64,000 nucleotides of DNA from JABJAG01 sp038137215 (lineage in GTDB: Bacteria > Pseudomonadota > Alphaproteobacteria > UBA6615), in the NCBI GenBank assembly GCA_038137215.1, contig JAYQBG010000016.1, positions 1 to 64,000 of the forward strand. The letters are read 5' to 3'. The notes beneath the pieces are model-generated. The model worked only from the letters and a program-made list of their open reading frames with translations, ran no database searches and was not told where the DNA came from. Made by a program: the position numbers and the translations under genes. Shown piece after piece: positions 1 to 7,616 of the stretch. Position 1 is the first letter of the stretch, and each line of letters opens with the position of its first letter.

Positions 1-2
1 TG

Positions 3-425
3 ATCTTCCCGGCGCCGTATTTCGGCTTCAAGTTCGGTGAAGTGGCCAAGTACTATACCACCATGGGTTGGGGCTCGGTCCTCGCCTATCCGATTACCGT
101 CAACAACGACACCTGGGCCGAACTTCCTGAAGATGTGAAGAAGATTTTCATGGAGGAAATCGAGGTCTATGAGGCTGCTGTCGAGGAAGAGAGCACGCTC
201 AAGTACGTCACTGCACTCGACAATCTGCGCAAGCAGGGCGTCACGGTTCGCGACCTCGGCTCCGAAGAGCGTGGCAAGATGGCCGTCGCCATTGAACCCT
301 GGGTCAACGAGAAAGCTGCCGAATTCGAAGATCTCGGATATCCGGGCAAAGCCTCCTTCAAGCGGCTGATTGAACTGGCAAAGGCCAACGGTGCCACGCC
401 GGTCCATGAGTACGATATCAAGTAA
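3..425 (+). CDS. TRAP transporter substrate-binding protein, C-terminal part
   Basis: The reading frame is already open at the left edge, so the gene starts outside the window; 140 C-terminal residues are visible. The stretch with FPAPYFGFKFGEVAKYYT, then a segment ending in a helix of the form LPEDVKKIFMEE, is typical of DctP/TAXI-like periplasmic binding proteins of TRAP transporters, which capture organic acids for Na+-driven uptake. It ends at a TAA followed 20 bases later by a strong terminator. The membrane subunits must lie upstream or elsewhere. The substrate cannot be read from this fragment. The convergent downstream genes (HisD-like dehydrogenase and cyclases) may use the imported compound; that is inference. 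Confidence 0.8.
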   Translation: MFPAPYFGFKFGEVAKYYTTMGWGSVLAYPITVNNDTWAELPEDVKKIFMEEIEVYEAAVEEESTLKYVTALDNLRKQGVTVRDLGSEERGKMAVAIEPWVNEKAAEFEDLGYPGKASFKRLIELAKANGATPVHEYDIK

Positions 426-446
426 TCCAGAGGATTACAGAACGGA

Positions 447-479
447 AAAGGGCGGTCCCTCGGGACCGCCCTTTTTTTG
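447..479 (+). terminator. Rho-independent terminator after the TRAP gene
   Basis: A perfect G+C-rich stem (GGCGGTCCC / GGGACCGCC) with a tight loop is followed by eight T residues. The stem is preceded by AAAA, so the reverse strand also has a short T tract. It may therefore stop transcripts from both the TRAP gene and the convergent dehydrogenase. Confidence 0.9.
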
Positions 480-501
480 TCTGGCTCGCGCTGACCCGGA
501 G

Positions 502-1824
502 CTATTCCGCGGCGTCGGTTGCCCCGATGCCAATATTGCGGCCCGCGTAGCGGCGCAGGCGCAGATCGGCCTGCTCCTTGTGGCCCCAGAAGCGTTCGAT
601 TTCACACAGACGCGAGCAATAGTCGCCGACCAGCGCGCTGCCTTCTTCGGTGATCTGCTGATAGGTGCAGGTCTTCATGAACTTGCCGACCCACAAGCCG
701 CCCGTATAACGCGCCGCGCCCTTGGTCGGGAGTGTGTGATTGGTGCCGATCACCTTGTCGCCATAGGCCACATTGGTTTCCGGCCCGATGAACAGCGCGC
801 CGAAATTCGTCATGTTGTCGAGATACCAGCGCGGATCCTCGGTCAGGATCTCGACATGCTCATAGGCGATCCGATCGGCTTCGTCGCGCATCTCTTCGCG
901 GGTGTCGCAAAGGATGATCTGGCCGTAATCCTTCCAGGCCACGGACGCCACATCGGCTGTCGGCAGAATTTTGAGCTGACGCTCAATCTCGGCCGGAATG
1001 GCTTCGGCCAGTTCGCGGGAATTCGTGATCACGGCCGCCGGAGAGTTCGGGCCGTGTTCGGCCTGCCCCAGCAGATCGACCACGACCATCTCCACATCGG
1101 CCGTATGATCGGCAACCACCAGAACCTCGGTCGGACCAGCGAACAGGTCGATCCCGACCCTGCCGTAGAGCTGACGCTTGGCTTCGGCCACATAAGCGTT
1201 GCCCGGCCCCACGATCATGGTGCACGGATCGATTGTTTCCGTACCCAGCGCCATGGCCGCAACGGCCTGAACACCGCCCAGGCAGTAAATCTCATCCGCA
1301 CCGGCCAGATGCATGGCTGCGATGGTCGCGGCATGCGGCCCGCCTTCGTTCGGCGGCGTGCAGGCAATCACCCGCGGCACACCGGCCACCTTGGCGGTCA
1401 CGATGGACATATGGGCCGAGGCCACCATCGGATAGCGTCCACCCGGGACGTAACAGCCGACGCTGTTCACCGGGATATTCTTGTGGCCCAGGGTGACACC
1501 GGGAAGCGTCTCGACTTCCACATCCTTCATCGAGTCTTTCTGGATCTGGGCGAAGTTTCGCACCTGTTCCTGTGCGAACTTGATGTCTTCGATGGTCTGT
1601 TCTGGAAGAGAATCCATCAGTTCCTTGATCTGATAGTCAGACAAACGGAAGCTTTCGGGCGACCATTTGTCGAACTTCTCCGACAACTCGCGCACCGCGG
1701 CATCGCCGCGATCCTTCACGTCAGAGAGAATTCCCTCAACGATGCCGCGGACCTTGGCATCCGCCTCATCCGTCGCCTCGGAATCCATACCTTCTTTCAA
1801 GAACTCAACGGCCATCTTACTCAT
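502..1824 (-). CDS. Histidinol dehydrogenase family protein, catabolic (HpsN-like) clade
   Basis: A 440-residue NAD-dependent, zinc-dependent alcohol-to-acid dehydrogenase of the HisD fold. The four zinc ligands of HisD are present at Gln254, His257, Asp356 and His415, and the catalytic Glu-His pair is at 322-323 (YEHVEI). The Rossmann segments and the TNHTLPT motif (His363) are intact. The C-terminal zinc histidine sits in a GHKEQADLR context rather than the biosynthetic one, and no other his genes are nearby. This suggests the clade that oxidises other amino or sulfonated alcohols, such as sulfopropanediol dehydrogenase HpsN; the substrate is inference. An in-frame ATG three codons downstream (1815) has better ribosome-site spacing and may be the true start. 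It lies downstream of a cyclase gene on the same strand. Confidence 0.85.
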   Translation of the reverse strand: MSKMAVEFLKEGMDSEATDEADAKVRGIVEGILSDVKDRGDAAVRELSEKFDKWSPESFRLSDYQIKELMDSLPEQTIEDIKFAQEQVRNFAQIQKDSMKDVEVETLPGVTLGHKNIPVNSVGCYVPGGRYPMVASAHMSIVTAKVAGVPRVIACTPPNEGGPHAATIAAMHLAGADEIYCLGGVQAVAAMALGTETIDPCTMIVGPGNAYVAEAKRQLYGRVGIDLFAGPTEVLVVADHTADVEMVVVDLLGQAEHGPNSPAAVITNSRELAEAIPAEIERQLKILPTADVASVAWKDYGQIILCDTREEMRDEADRIAYEHVEILTEDPRWYLDNMTNFGALFIGPETNVAYGDKVIGTNHTLPTKGAARYTGGLWVGKFMKTCTYQQITEEGSALVGDYCSRLCEIERFWGHKEQADLRLRRYAGRNIGIGATDAAE

Positions 1825-1914
1825 CCCTGGTTGGCAGAATTTGCAGTGTCATAAAGCAGATCGGGCGGCACCGGCAACCCCGGAACCGCTCGATTTTCAG
1901 GTATTTTGGGGTAA

Positions 1915-2898
1915 CTACTTGATCGCCTGCGGATTGATCGGCGAACCGACACCTCCTGTGATCGGCAGCGGCGGTGCGACGAACATGAACTCGTACACGC
2001 CGTCATCGGCGCAGTCATTGGCAAGGTCCTTCAAATAGAAGATTTCGCCCATGGTGATTCCGATCTGCGGGATCACGATCCAGTGCCAAGGCTGGAACAC
2101 GTCGTCAGTCTCGTTCGGGATGACCTCGCAGCCCCAGGTGTCAGCACAGATGGCCGCGATTTCCATGTCGTGCATCCACTCACACGTGTGGAAGGACACG
2201 CCCGGCGCATCGCCACCGGCATAACCACCCCACTCTTCGTTCTTCAGGCACCGCTCCATATGACCGGTCCGATAGATCACAAAGTCGCCGCGCTTGATCT
2301 CAACCCCCTGGGCCTTTGCGCAGGCATCCAGGTCTTCGGCATCAATGGCCGTGCCGTCATCCAGCGAATCAACGCCGGCCCAGCGCGCGATATCGAGCAG
2401 CACGCCGCGCCCAACCATCTTGTTTCGCATCTTGTGGATGGCGTTCTTTTCTGCGCCGGACGCGCCAACCAGCGTGGCATCATAGCCGTTCCACATCTTG
2501 CCGTGATTGAACACATGGCCAAGTGCATCCCACTGAGTACCGCACTGGAGCGGCAGCGATACCGCATCATCGGCATACTGATTGGGATACTTTTTGCCCG
2601 GCACGGTCTGCTTGCCCTGGACGGCATCCGTCCCGGTGGCAAGCATGGTGTGAATCGGGTTCCAGCGGCCGCCGAACAGGCCATTCTGCGGACCATTGCT
2701 GTCGAAGTTCAGGCCAAGTGCGAACACCTCACCCCGCTTGACAAGGCCGGCCGCCGCCTTGCGCTCCTCCGGGCCAACATAGTTGATGGTACCCCACTCA
2801 TCATCAGGGCCCCACTTGCCCCAGTTCTTGCAGGTCTCCGACATCTCTTTGATTTTGTCCATGTCGAAGCGGTACTTGGGATCGTCATAGCGATGCAT
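1915..2898 (-). CDS. Cyclase family protein (long form), copy 1
   Basis: A 327-residue member of the PF04199 cyclase/kynurenine-formamidase superfamily, whose members are metal-dependent hydrolases of cyclic or amide substrates. The metal-site segment reads CGTQWDALGHVF near residues 116-127, the variant of the long subfamily in which the first His of the classical HxGTHxDxxxH is not kept. GGYAGGDAPG near residue 235 is another family signature. A GGGGGAG ribosome site precedes the ATG at 2898. It precedes the HisD-like gene by 90 bases on the same strand, so the two may be co-transcribed. A clear paralogue lies just upstream (3031-4041). The substrate is unknown. Confidence 0.85.
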   Translation of the reverse strand: MHRYDDPKYRFDMDKIKEMSETCKNWGKWGPDDEWGTINYVGPEERKAAAGLVKRGEVFALGLNFDSNGPQNGLFGGRWNPIHTMLATGTDAVQGKQTVPGKKYPNQYADDAVSLPLQCGTQWDALGHVFNHGKMWNGYDATLVGASGAEKNAIHKMRNKMVGRGVLLDIARWAGVDSLDDGTAIDAEDLDACAKAQGVEIKRGDFVIYRTGHMERCLKNEEWGGYAGGDAPGVSFHTCEWMHDMEIAAICADTWGCEVIPNETDDVFQPWHWIVIPQIGITMGEIFYLKDLANDCADDGVYEFMFVAPPLPITGGVGSPINPQAIK

Positions 2899-2969
2899 TT
2901 CAGGTCTCCCCCGGTCAGCGTTGGCGGGCGCGATTCGATGGCCCGTGTTTTCTTGTTTCTCAATCCTAG

Positions 2970-3007
2970 CAAAACAAAAGGGCCACGCTCCATCGGAACG
3001 TGGCCCC
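2970..3007 (-). terminator. Rho-independent terminator after cyclase copy 2
   Basis: Read on the minus strand, GGGCCACG pairs with CGTGGCCC around an 11-base loop and is followed by TTTTGTTTTG. It separates the two cyclase genes, so copy 1 probably has its own promoter or depends on read-through. Confidence 0.8.
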
Positions 3008-3030
3008 CGAACACACGAATGTGCCCGTAA

Positions 3031-4041
3031 CTACTTGATCGCCTGCGGATTGATCGGCGAACCGGTGCCCCGGGTAATCACCAGCGGCGGAGCCGACAGG
3101 AAGAACTCATAGACTCCGTCTTCCTTGCAGTCCTCGACCAGTTCGCGCAGGTACCAGATCTCACCATGGACGATGCCGATATGCGGGATCGTGACCCAGT
3201 GCCAGGGCTGGTTCACGCCCTCGACGCTACGGTTCGGGCGCACTTCGATACCCCAGGTATCAGAGCAGATACCCGCGATCTCCTTCTTGTGAATCCAGTC
3301 CACAGTCTCAAACGCCAGACCGGGCGCATCGCCGCCGGCATAGCCGCCCCAGTCGCCCTTATCCAGGCAATCGGCCATCTGACCGGTGTTGAAGATCACG
3401 AAGTCGCCGCGACGGACCTCGACGCCCTGCTTCTTGGCCGTGTTCTCCAGATCCTCGATGGTGATCTCCTCACCATCCGCCAGGCGTTTCTTGCGCTTGT
3501 AGCGCGCCACATCCAGCAGGACGCCGCGGCCGACCATCTTGTCGGCAAAGTTTTCAATGCCGTTCTTGTGGGCGCCGCGCACATCGACGAGGGTCGCGTC
3601 GTAGCCGTTCCACATCTTGTCGTCGGTGAAAACGTGAGCCAGTGCATCCCACTGGGTTGCGCACTGGGTTGGAAGATTGATCGCGTCATCGGCGTAACGC
3701 ATCCCTGCCAGCGGCTCCTGGATGCCCTGCACCGCATCGGTGCCGGTGGCGAGCATCTGGTGCATCGGGTTCCAGCGGCCACCGAAAAGGCCGTTCTGCG
3801 GTCCATTTTCATCGAGGTTGAGACCCAGACGGAACACCTTGCCCTTTTTGATCAGCTTGGCGGCATCCGCGATCATCTCGGGCGTGATGTAGTTGAGAAC
3901 ACCGAGTTCGTCGTTCTTACCCCATTTGCCCCAGTTGTTGAGCTGTTTGCACTTGCGCATCACGTCCGCTTTTGTGAGCAGCTTCTTCTTGGTGGTCTTA
4001 CGCTTCGCAGCAGGTTTACGGGTCGTTGCCTTTTTGGCCAT
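3031..4041 (-). CDS. Cyclase family protein (long form), copy 2, with lysine-rich N-terminal tail
   Basis: A 336-residue paralogue of the 1915-2898 product, sharing NNWGKWG, the metal-site segment CATQWDALAHVF and GGYAGGDAPG. ATG at 4041 is chosen because AGGA lies 8 bases upstream; the longer frame would need a TTG at 4062. Before the enzyme domain is a strongly basic tail of about 25 residues, built from Lys, Arg, Thr and Ala (KKATTRKPAAKRKTTKKK), resembling the tails of bacterial histone-H1-like proteins. Copy 1 lacks it. It is not a signal peptide because it has no hydrophobic segment. It is divergent from the SDR at 4180; the shared gap has two palindromes. Confidence 0.85.
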   Translation of the reverse strand: MAKKATTRKPAAKRKTTKKKLLTKADVMRKCKQLNNWGKWGKNDELGVLNYITPEMIADAAKLIKKGKVFRLGLNLDENGPQNGLFGGRWNPMHQMLATGTDAVQGIQEPLAGMRYADDAINLPTQCATQWDALAHVFTDDKMWNGYDATLVDVRGAHKNGIENFADKMVGRGVLLDVARYKRKKRLADGEEITIEDLENTAKKQGVEVRRGDFVIFNTGQMADCLDKGDWGGYAGGDAPGLAFETVDWIHKKEIAGICSDTWGIEVRPNRSVEGVNQPWHWVTIPHIGIVHGEIWYLRELVEDCKEDGVYEFFLSAPPLVITRGTGSPINPQAIK

Positions 4042-4095
4042 GGATAGTCCTCGCCTGTTCAATTATCGAAATCAAAATAGGTTCGCCGATCTTAC

Positions 4096-4115
4096 AACCG
4101 ACGTTGGCGTCGGTT
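4096..4115. promoter_or_regulatory. Palindrome in divergent cyclase/SDR promoter region
   Basis: AACCGACG-N4-CGTCGGTT is a perfect 8-base inverted repeat between two divergent genes, 55 bases upstream of the cyclase start and 65 upstream of the SDR start. Size and position fit a dimeric repressor operator. No regulator gene is adjacent, so the binding protein is unknown. Confidence 0.4.
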
Positions 4116-4134
4116 ATGGTCGTTCGAAATATGG

Positions 4135-4150
4135 ATTGCAAGAATGCAAT
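4135..4150. promoter_or_regulatory. Second palindrome next to SDR start
   Basis: ATTGCA-N4-TGCAAT is a perfect 6-base inverted repeat, extending one more pair on each side, 30 bases upstream of the SDR ATG. It could be an operator overlapping the SDR promoter or leader. Inference from position and symmetry only. Confidence 0.35.
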
Positions 4151-4179
4151 CGTATTCCGTGAAAGTGGGAGTTCAAAAA

Positions 4180-4959
4180 ATGAGTGTGGCAGAAATCGAA
4201 GAGCTGAAAACCCCGTCCCTGCGCCTCGACGGATTGGTCGCCGTCGTCAGCGGTGCCGGTCGCGGGCTGGGTCGCGGAGCCGCCCTTTCCCTGGCCGAGG
4301 CCGGTGCCGAAGTGATGCTCGTCAGCCGCACCCGGGACGAGCTCGAAGCCGTGGCCGAAGAGATTCGCGACGCAGGCGGCCAGGCCACACCGGTTGTCTG
4401 TGATGTAACCGATACGGTCCAGGTCAACGAGAAGATCGGCGGGCTCGAACGCATCGATATCCTGATGAACAATGCCGGCTCGAACCGGCCCGAGCCCTTT
4501 GTCGATGTGTCTGAGGAAAATCTCGACTTCCTCCTCGACCTCAACGTCAAGTCCATGTTCACCGTCGCCCAGGCTTGCGCACGCCGGATGCTGGCCGGCG
4601 GACGCGGCGGGTCCATGATCCATATGTCGTCCCAAATGGGGCATGTGGGTTCGCCCAAGCGGACGGTCTATTGCACCACCAAACATGCGATCGAAGGCAT
4701 GAGCAAGGCGATTGCCGCCGAGCTCGCGCCCCAGAACATCCGCAGCAACTGCATCGGCCCGACCTTTATCGAAACGCCGATGACCGCCCCCATGTTCGAG
4801 AATCCGGAGTTCAAGCAGTTCGTCATGGACCGCATCCTGATGGGCCGGCTCGGCAAAATTTCCGATGTCACCGGATCGATCGTGTTCCTCGCCTCTCCGG
4901 CTTCGGAACTGATCACCGGTGCCAGCCTGACCATCGACGGCGGCTGGACAACGGTTTAA
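4180..4959 (+). CDS. SDR family NAD(P)-dependent oxidoreductase
   Basis: A 259-residue classical short-chain dehydrogenase. The cofactor motif SGAGRGLGRG lies at 24-33, NNAG follows near residue 99, the active-site serine is in MSSQMG and the YxxxK pair is in YCTTKHA. ATG at 4180 is chosen over the in-frame ATG at 4144 because GGGAG sits 7 bases upstream. It is divergent from cyclase copy 2 and may share its control. Its TAA stop shares bases with the TAA of the convergent RibF-like gene (TTAA, 4956-4959). The substrate cannot be predicted; a role with the cyclases in one degradation pathway is plausible. Confidence 0.88.
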   Translation: MSVAEIEELKTPSLRLDGLVAVVSGAGRGLGRGAALSLAEAGAEVMLVSRTRDELEAVAEEIRDAGGQATPVVCDVTDTVQVNEKIGGLERIDILMNNAGSNRPEPFVDVSEENLDFLLDLNVKSMFTVAQACARRMLAGGRGGSMIHMSSQMGHVGSPKRTVYCTTKHAIEGMSKAIAAELAPQNIRSNCIGPTFIETPMTAPMFENPEFKQFVMDRILMGRLGKISDVTGSIVFLASPASELITGASLTIDGGWTTV

Positions 4960-5978
4960 TCCGTTTCGGTCGGATCGGCATCCCAGCGGTTGCCCAGATA
5001 GTCCACCAGCGCGACCCGCACGGTCTTGCCAGCGAGTTCGGCCAGGAGTGCGTCCGACAGGTCGAAGATCGCGAGCGTATCCTCAATAGTCCCGACCTGC
5101 GCACGCACCGGGTGCCATTCCGGCTCCGGCTGACCTGCAAGAGCTAAAGTGACCATGTACCAGCCCGCCGCCGGCGCCTGGTAGGTCGCGAGTGAAATCG
5201 ACGGCCAGTACTCGCCCTCCGCATTCGGCAGGAGTTCCAACTCGCCCTCAATCTCCCAGCAGCGGCCCAGGATACGAGCGGCTGCGCGTGGCCGCCCGGC
5301 AGCGATTAAACTGCGCAGGCGTGTGGAGCCTGCCAGATCGCCATCCACATTGACGGCCGCGACGACGGTCACCCCGAAGCCGTTTTCGGCCCCCATCTTG
5401 CGCAGCAGATCGGGATCCCCGCCCCGCTTCTTGCCGAACCGGAAATCATGGCCGACCACCACATGCTGCACCTGCATGCCTTCGATCAGAACCGAACGCA
5501 CAAAGTCTTCCGGAGCCAGACCGGCGAACTCCCGGTCGAATGACTGGGCCAGCAAGACGTCTACGCCCAGTTCCGCCATAGTTCGCGCCCGGGATTCCGG
5601 CGTGGACAGCAGAAACGGCTGACTGTCCGGCTCGAACACGGCGCGCGGATGCGGTTCGAAGGTCAGGACCCCCAGCGGTGCATCCAGTTCCTCGGCCTTG
5701 GCCGCTGCAGCCTCGATCAAAGCCTGATGCCCGACATGGAGGCCGTCGAACTTGCCGATGGCCATCACCGCACCGCGGCAACGGCCGGGCACAGATGAAT
5801 ATTCACGAAACATGCTGAACTCGCGGGGGAAATTGTCCGGCGCGTCGAACCAGACCCCCATCAGGTCGAGAAATTCCGGCGATCCCGTGTCCGGTTGCTC
5901 GATCGCGGTTTTAGAAAAATGCGAATCCGCCCCCAATTCAAAGAGTTGAATCTCGAGATCGTTGTCGTTCGTAGCCAA
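4956..5978 (-). CDS. RibF-like protein: intact FAD-synthetase half, degenerate riboflavin-kinase half
   Basis: 340 residues. The N-terminal nucleotidyltransferase domain of bifunctional RibF is well kept: GKFDGLHVGH at 75-84, TFEPHPR at 107-112, GHDFRFGKKR at 176-185 and STRLRS at 218-223. The C-terminal domain (about 235-340) aligns in place with flavokinase, but the Gly-rich start and PTAN motif are missing; the matching stretch reads WPSISLA. Kinase activity is therefore unlikely. There is an unusual N-terminal extension of about 65 residues. The TTG start at 5978 has AAAGGA 9 bases upstream; an internal ATG (5813) is an alternative. It is probably a specialised paralogue rather than the housekeeping RibF. 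Confidence 0.75.
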   Translation of the reverse strand: MATNDNDLEIQLFELGADSHFSKTAIEQPDTGSPEFLDLMGVWFDAPDNFPREFSMFREYSSVPGRCRGAVMAIGKFDGLHVGHQALIEAAAAKAEELDAPLGVLTFEPHPRAVFEPDSQPFLLSTPESRARTMAELGVDVLLAQSFDREFAGLAPEDFVRSVLIEGMQVQHVVVGHDFRFGKKRGGDPDLLRKMGAENGFGVTVVAAVNVDGDLAGSTRLRSLIAAGRPRAAARILGRCWEIEGELELLPNAEGEYWPSISLATYQAPAAGWYMVTLALAGQPEPEWHPVRAQVGTIEDTLAIFDLSDALLAELAGKTVRVALVDYLGNRWDADPTETD

Positions 5979-6134
5979 AAAACAAATCCTTTCAGGAGCC
6001 TATCGCGGCTTTCTTACGCACCATATGGTACACGAAACCTTGTCCGCGCATCGCTTTCGTCTTATCTCGCAGACAGCTAGAATGGCGTTATAACAAGGAC
6101 TGCCAAACGACGTCCCCGAAGGAGACTGGAACAA

Positions 6135-6869
6135 ATGTCAGCACCCGCGAAAGGCGAGACCTACGCCTATCCCCGTTTCAAAATGAGCAATTACGAGCTC
6201 GGCTACTTCCCCGGCCCAAAAGCCGGCGAGGAGGTCAACTACGACTACACATTGACGGACCTCGACGGAAAGGAAGTCTCACTCGCCGATTACAAGGGCA
6301 AGTGGCTTGTCATCGAATCCGGCAGCCTGACCTGCCCGATGTACGTCAAGAACGTGAAGCCCTATGCCGAGTTGCAGAAGAAGTATCCCGATGTCGAGTG
6401 GCTCGTTGTCTATGTGCGTGAGGCCCATCCGGGTGAGAAGGCCAAGCAGGCCGAAACCATTGACGAGAAAATCGCCTACGCCAAGCGCAACAAGGATGAT
6501 TACAACGAAGAACGTAAAATCATCGTCGATGACGTGAACGGCAAGTGGCACCACGACTGGGGCCTGTTGCCCAACACGGTCTATGTGATCAACCCCGAGG
6601 GACAGGTAATTTACCGCGCCGACTGGTCGTTTGCCCACAAGGTGGACAGCGTTCTGCAGAACCGCGATCAGATCAACACCGACGAGCATATCGCGATTAT
6701 CGGCGCCTCGCCCTTCATCACCATTCCGGTGACCCTCAAGGGCGGCTGGATCGCGCTTTACGACATCCTGATCATCTTCCCGAAGGTCTATTACGAGCAT
6801 TTCAAGCTCGACATCAAAACCTGGTGGGCCAAGCGCAAGGCCAGAAAAGAAGACGCAGCCGCGCATTAG
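6135..6869 (+). CDS. Deiodinase-like redoxin family protein
   Basis: 244 residues with a thioredoxin-like fold. Residues 36-175 match the iodothyronine-deiodinase-like redoxin group: a LTDLDGKEVSL strand, then ESGSLTCPMY with Cys67 where animal deiodinases carry selenocysteine, and the VREAHPGEK motif near 94-103. Only one cysteine is in the active-site motif. The last 45 residues hold a hydrophobic segment (about 200-220), suggesting a membrane-associated tail, then a basic end. GGAG lies 10 bases before ATG. A terminator follows. The bacterial members are mostly uncharacterised; peroxiredoxin-like activity is a guess. Confidence 0.7.
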   Translation: MSAPAKGETYAYPRFKMSNYELGYFPGPKAGEEVNYDYTLTDLDGKEVSLADYKGKWLVIESGSLTCPMYVKNVKPYAELQKKYPDVEWLVVYVREAHPGEKAKQAETIDEKIAYAKRNKDDYNEERKIIVDDVNGKWHHDWGLLPNTVYVINPEGQVIYRADWSFAHKVDSVLQNRDQINTDEHIAIIGASPFITIPVTLKGGWIALYDILIIFPKVYYEHFKLDIKTWWAKRKARKEDAAAH

Positions 6870-6891
6870 ACCGATCAAGAGCAGATACAAT

Positions 6892-6919
6892 AAGGCTGGG
6901 CAGAAGCCCGGCCTTTTTC
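6892..6919 (+). terminator. Rho-independent terminator after redoxin gene
   Basis: GGCTGGGC pairs with GCCCGGCC (one G-U pair) around AGAA and is followed by TTTTT. It lies 25 bases after the stop. Confidence 0.85.
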
Positions 6920-6940
6920 ATTGGCGCAACGTGATCTGAC

Positions 6941-7615
6941 TCAACCAGCCGGCACTTCGCGCTTAGTGACCGTGATCGCCCCCTCCAGGGTCCGGTCCAC
7001 CGCATCGGCGATGAACGCGTCCAGATCCAGCTCGATCTTTGTCTGGTAGATGTGCTTGCGGACGAAATAATAGAAGACCGCGGCATGGATGTGCCACGCC
7101 GCCTCGATCTCCAGACCTGTCACGGGCACATCATCGGGCGAGGCCACCTCCGCGGCGGCGCGCAACTCGGTCACGATGGGCACCAGCAGGCCATCTTCCA
7201 GAAGGTCGATGTAGCGGCGGTTGATGTCTTCCCCCGCCAGACCGGCAAACATGTAGATCCGGATCCATTCGTAGGTCAGCACGTCACGCGAATAATGACC
7301 GTAGAACTCGATCAGCCGGTCGCGAAGCGGGCGGCTCCGATCGGTAATCAAACCCGTCCATTCCGGGCGCCAGCGACCGACAAAAACCTCCTCGAAGACC
7401 CGTTCGATCAGATCCTGCTTGGTCGGGAAGTACCGGTAGATCAGCGGCTGCGTAACGCCGAGCCGCTGGGCGAGTTCGCGGGTTTGTCCGGACAGCCCGA
7501 CCTCGGCAAAAAACGAGATCGCCCCATCGAGAATTTGCTGCTCGCGTTCCCCGGGCGAGAGCCGCTGCCGGTTTCCGGCAGCAGCCTTGCTCTGTTTCTC
7601 CTTGAGCGCGACCAA
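6941..7615 (-). CDS. TetR/AcrR family transcriptional regulator
   Basis: 224 residues from a proposed TTG at 7615. The helix-turn-helix (LAQRLGVTQPLIYRYFPTK, about residues 44-62) is typical of TetR, followed by a ligand domain ending near residue 215. The open frame continues upstream into the monooxygenase gene, but that part has no family features. The TTG lies immediately after the monooxygenase TAG stop, implying translational coupling; AGG precedes it closely. It is the second gene of a monooxygenase-tetR operon and so is likely an autoregulator. Candidate operators are at 8881-8937. Confidence 0.82.
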   Translation of the reverse strand: MVALKEKQSKAAAGNRQRLSPGEREQQILDGAISFFAEVGLSGQTRELAQRLGVTQPLIYRYFPTKQDLIERVFEEVFVGRWRPEWTGLITDRSRPLRDRLIEFYGHYSRDVLTYEWIRIYMFAGLAGEDINRRYIDLLEDGLLVPIVTELRAAAEVASPDDVPVTGLEIEAAWHIHAAVFYYFVRKHIYQTKIELDLDAFIADAVDRTLEGAITVTKREVPAG

Positions 7616-7616
7616 C

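Noticed and set aside
502..1824. Biosynthetic histidinol dehydrogenase hisD
   Set aside because: Zinc and catalytic residues agree, but no his genes are nearby and the C-terminal context differs, so a catabolic family member was preferred.
370..1854. Long plus-strand open frame of 494 codons
   Set aside because: It is antisense to the HisD-like gene, whose motifs are unmistakable. It is a by-product of high GC codon use. The same holds for 3166-4047, 17204-18274, 28283-29692, 30314-31420, 42519-43478, 49562-50845 and 61906-63384.
4042..4062. Upstream TTG start for cyclase copy 2
   Set aside because: ATG at 4041 has a ribosome site at good spacing; the TTG has none.
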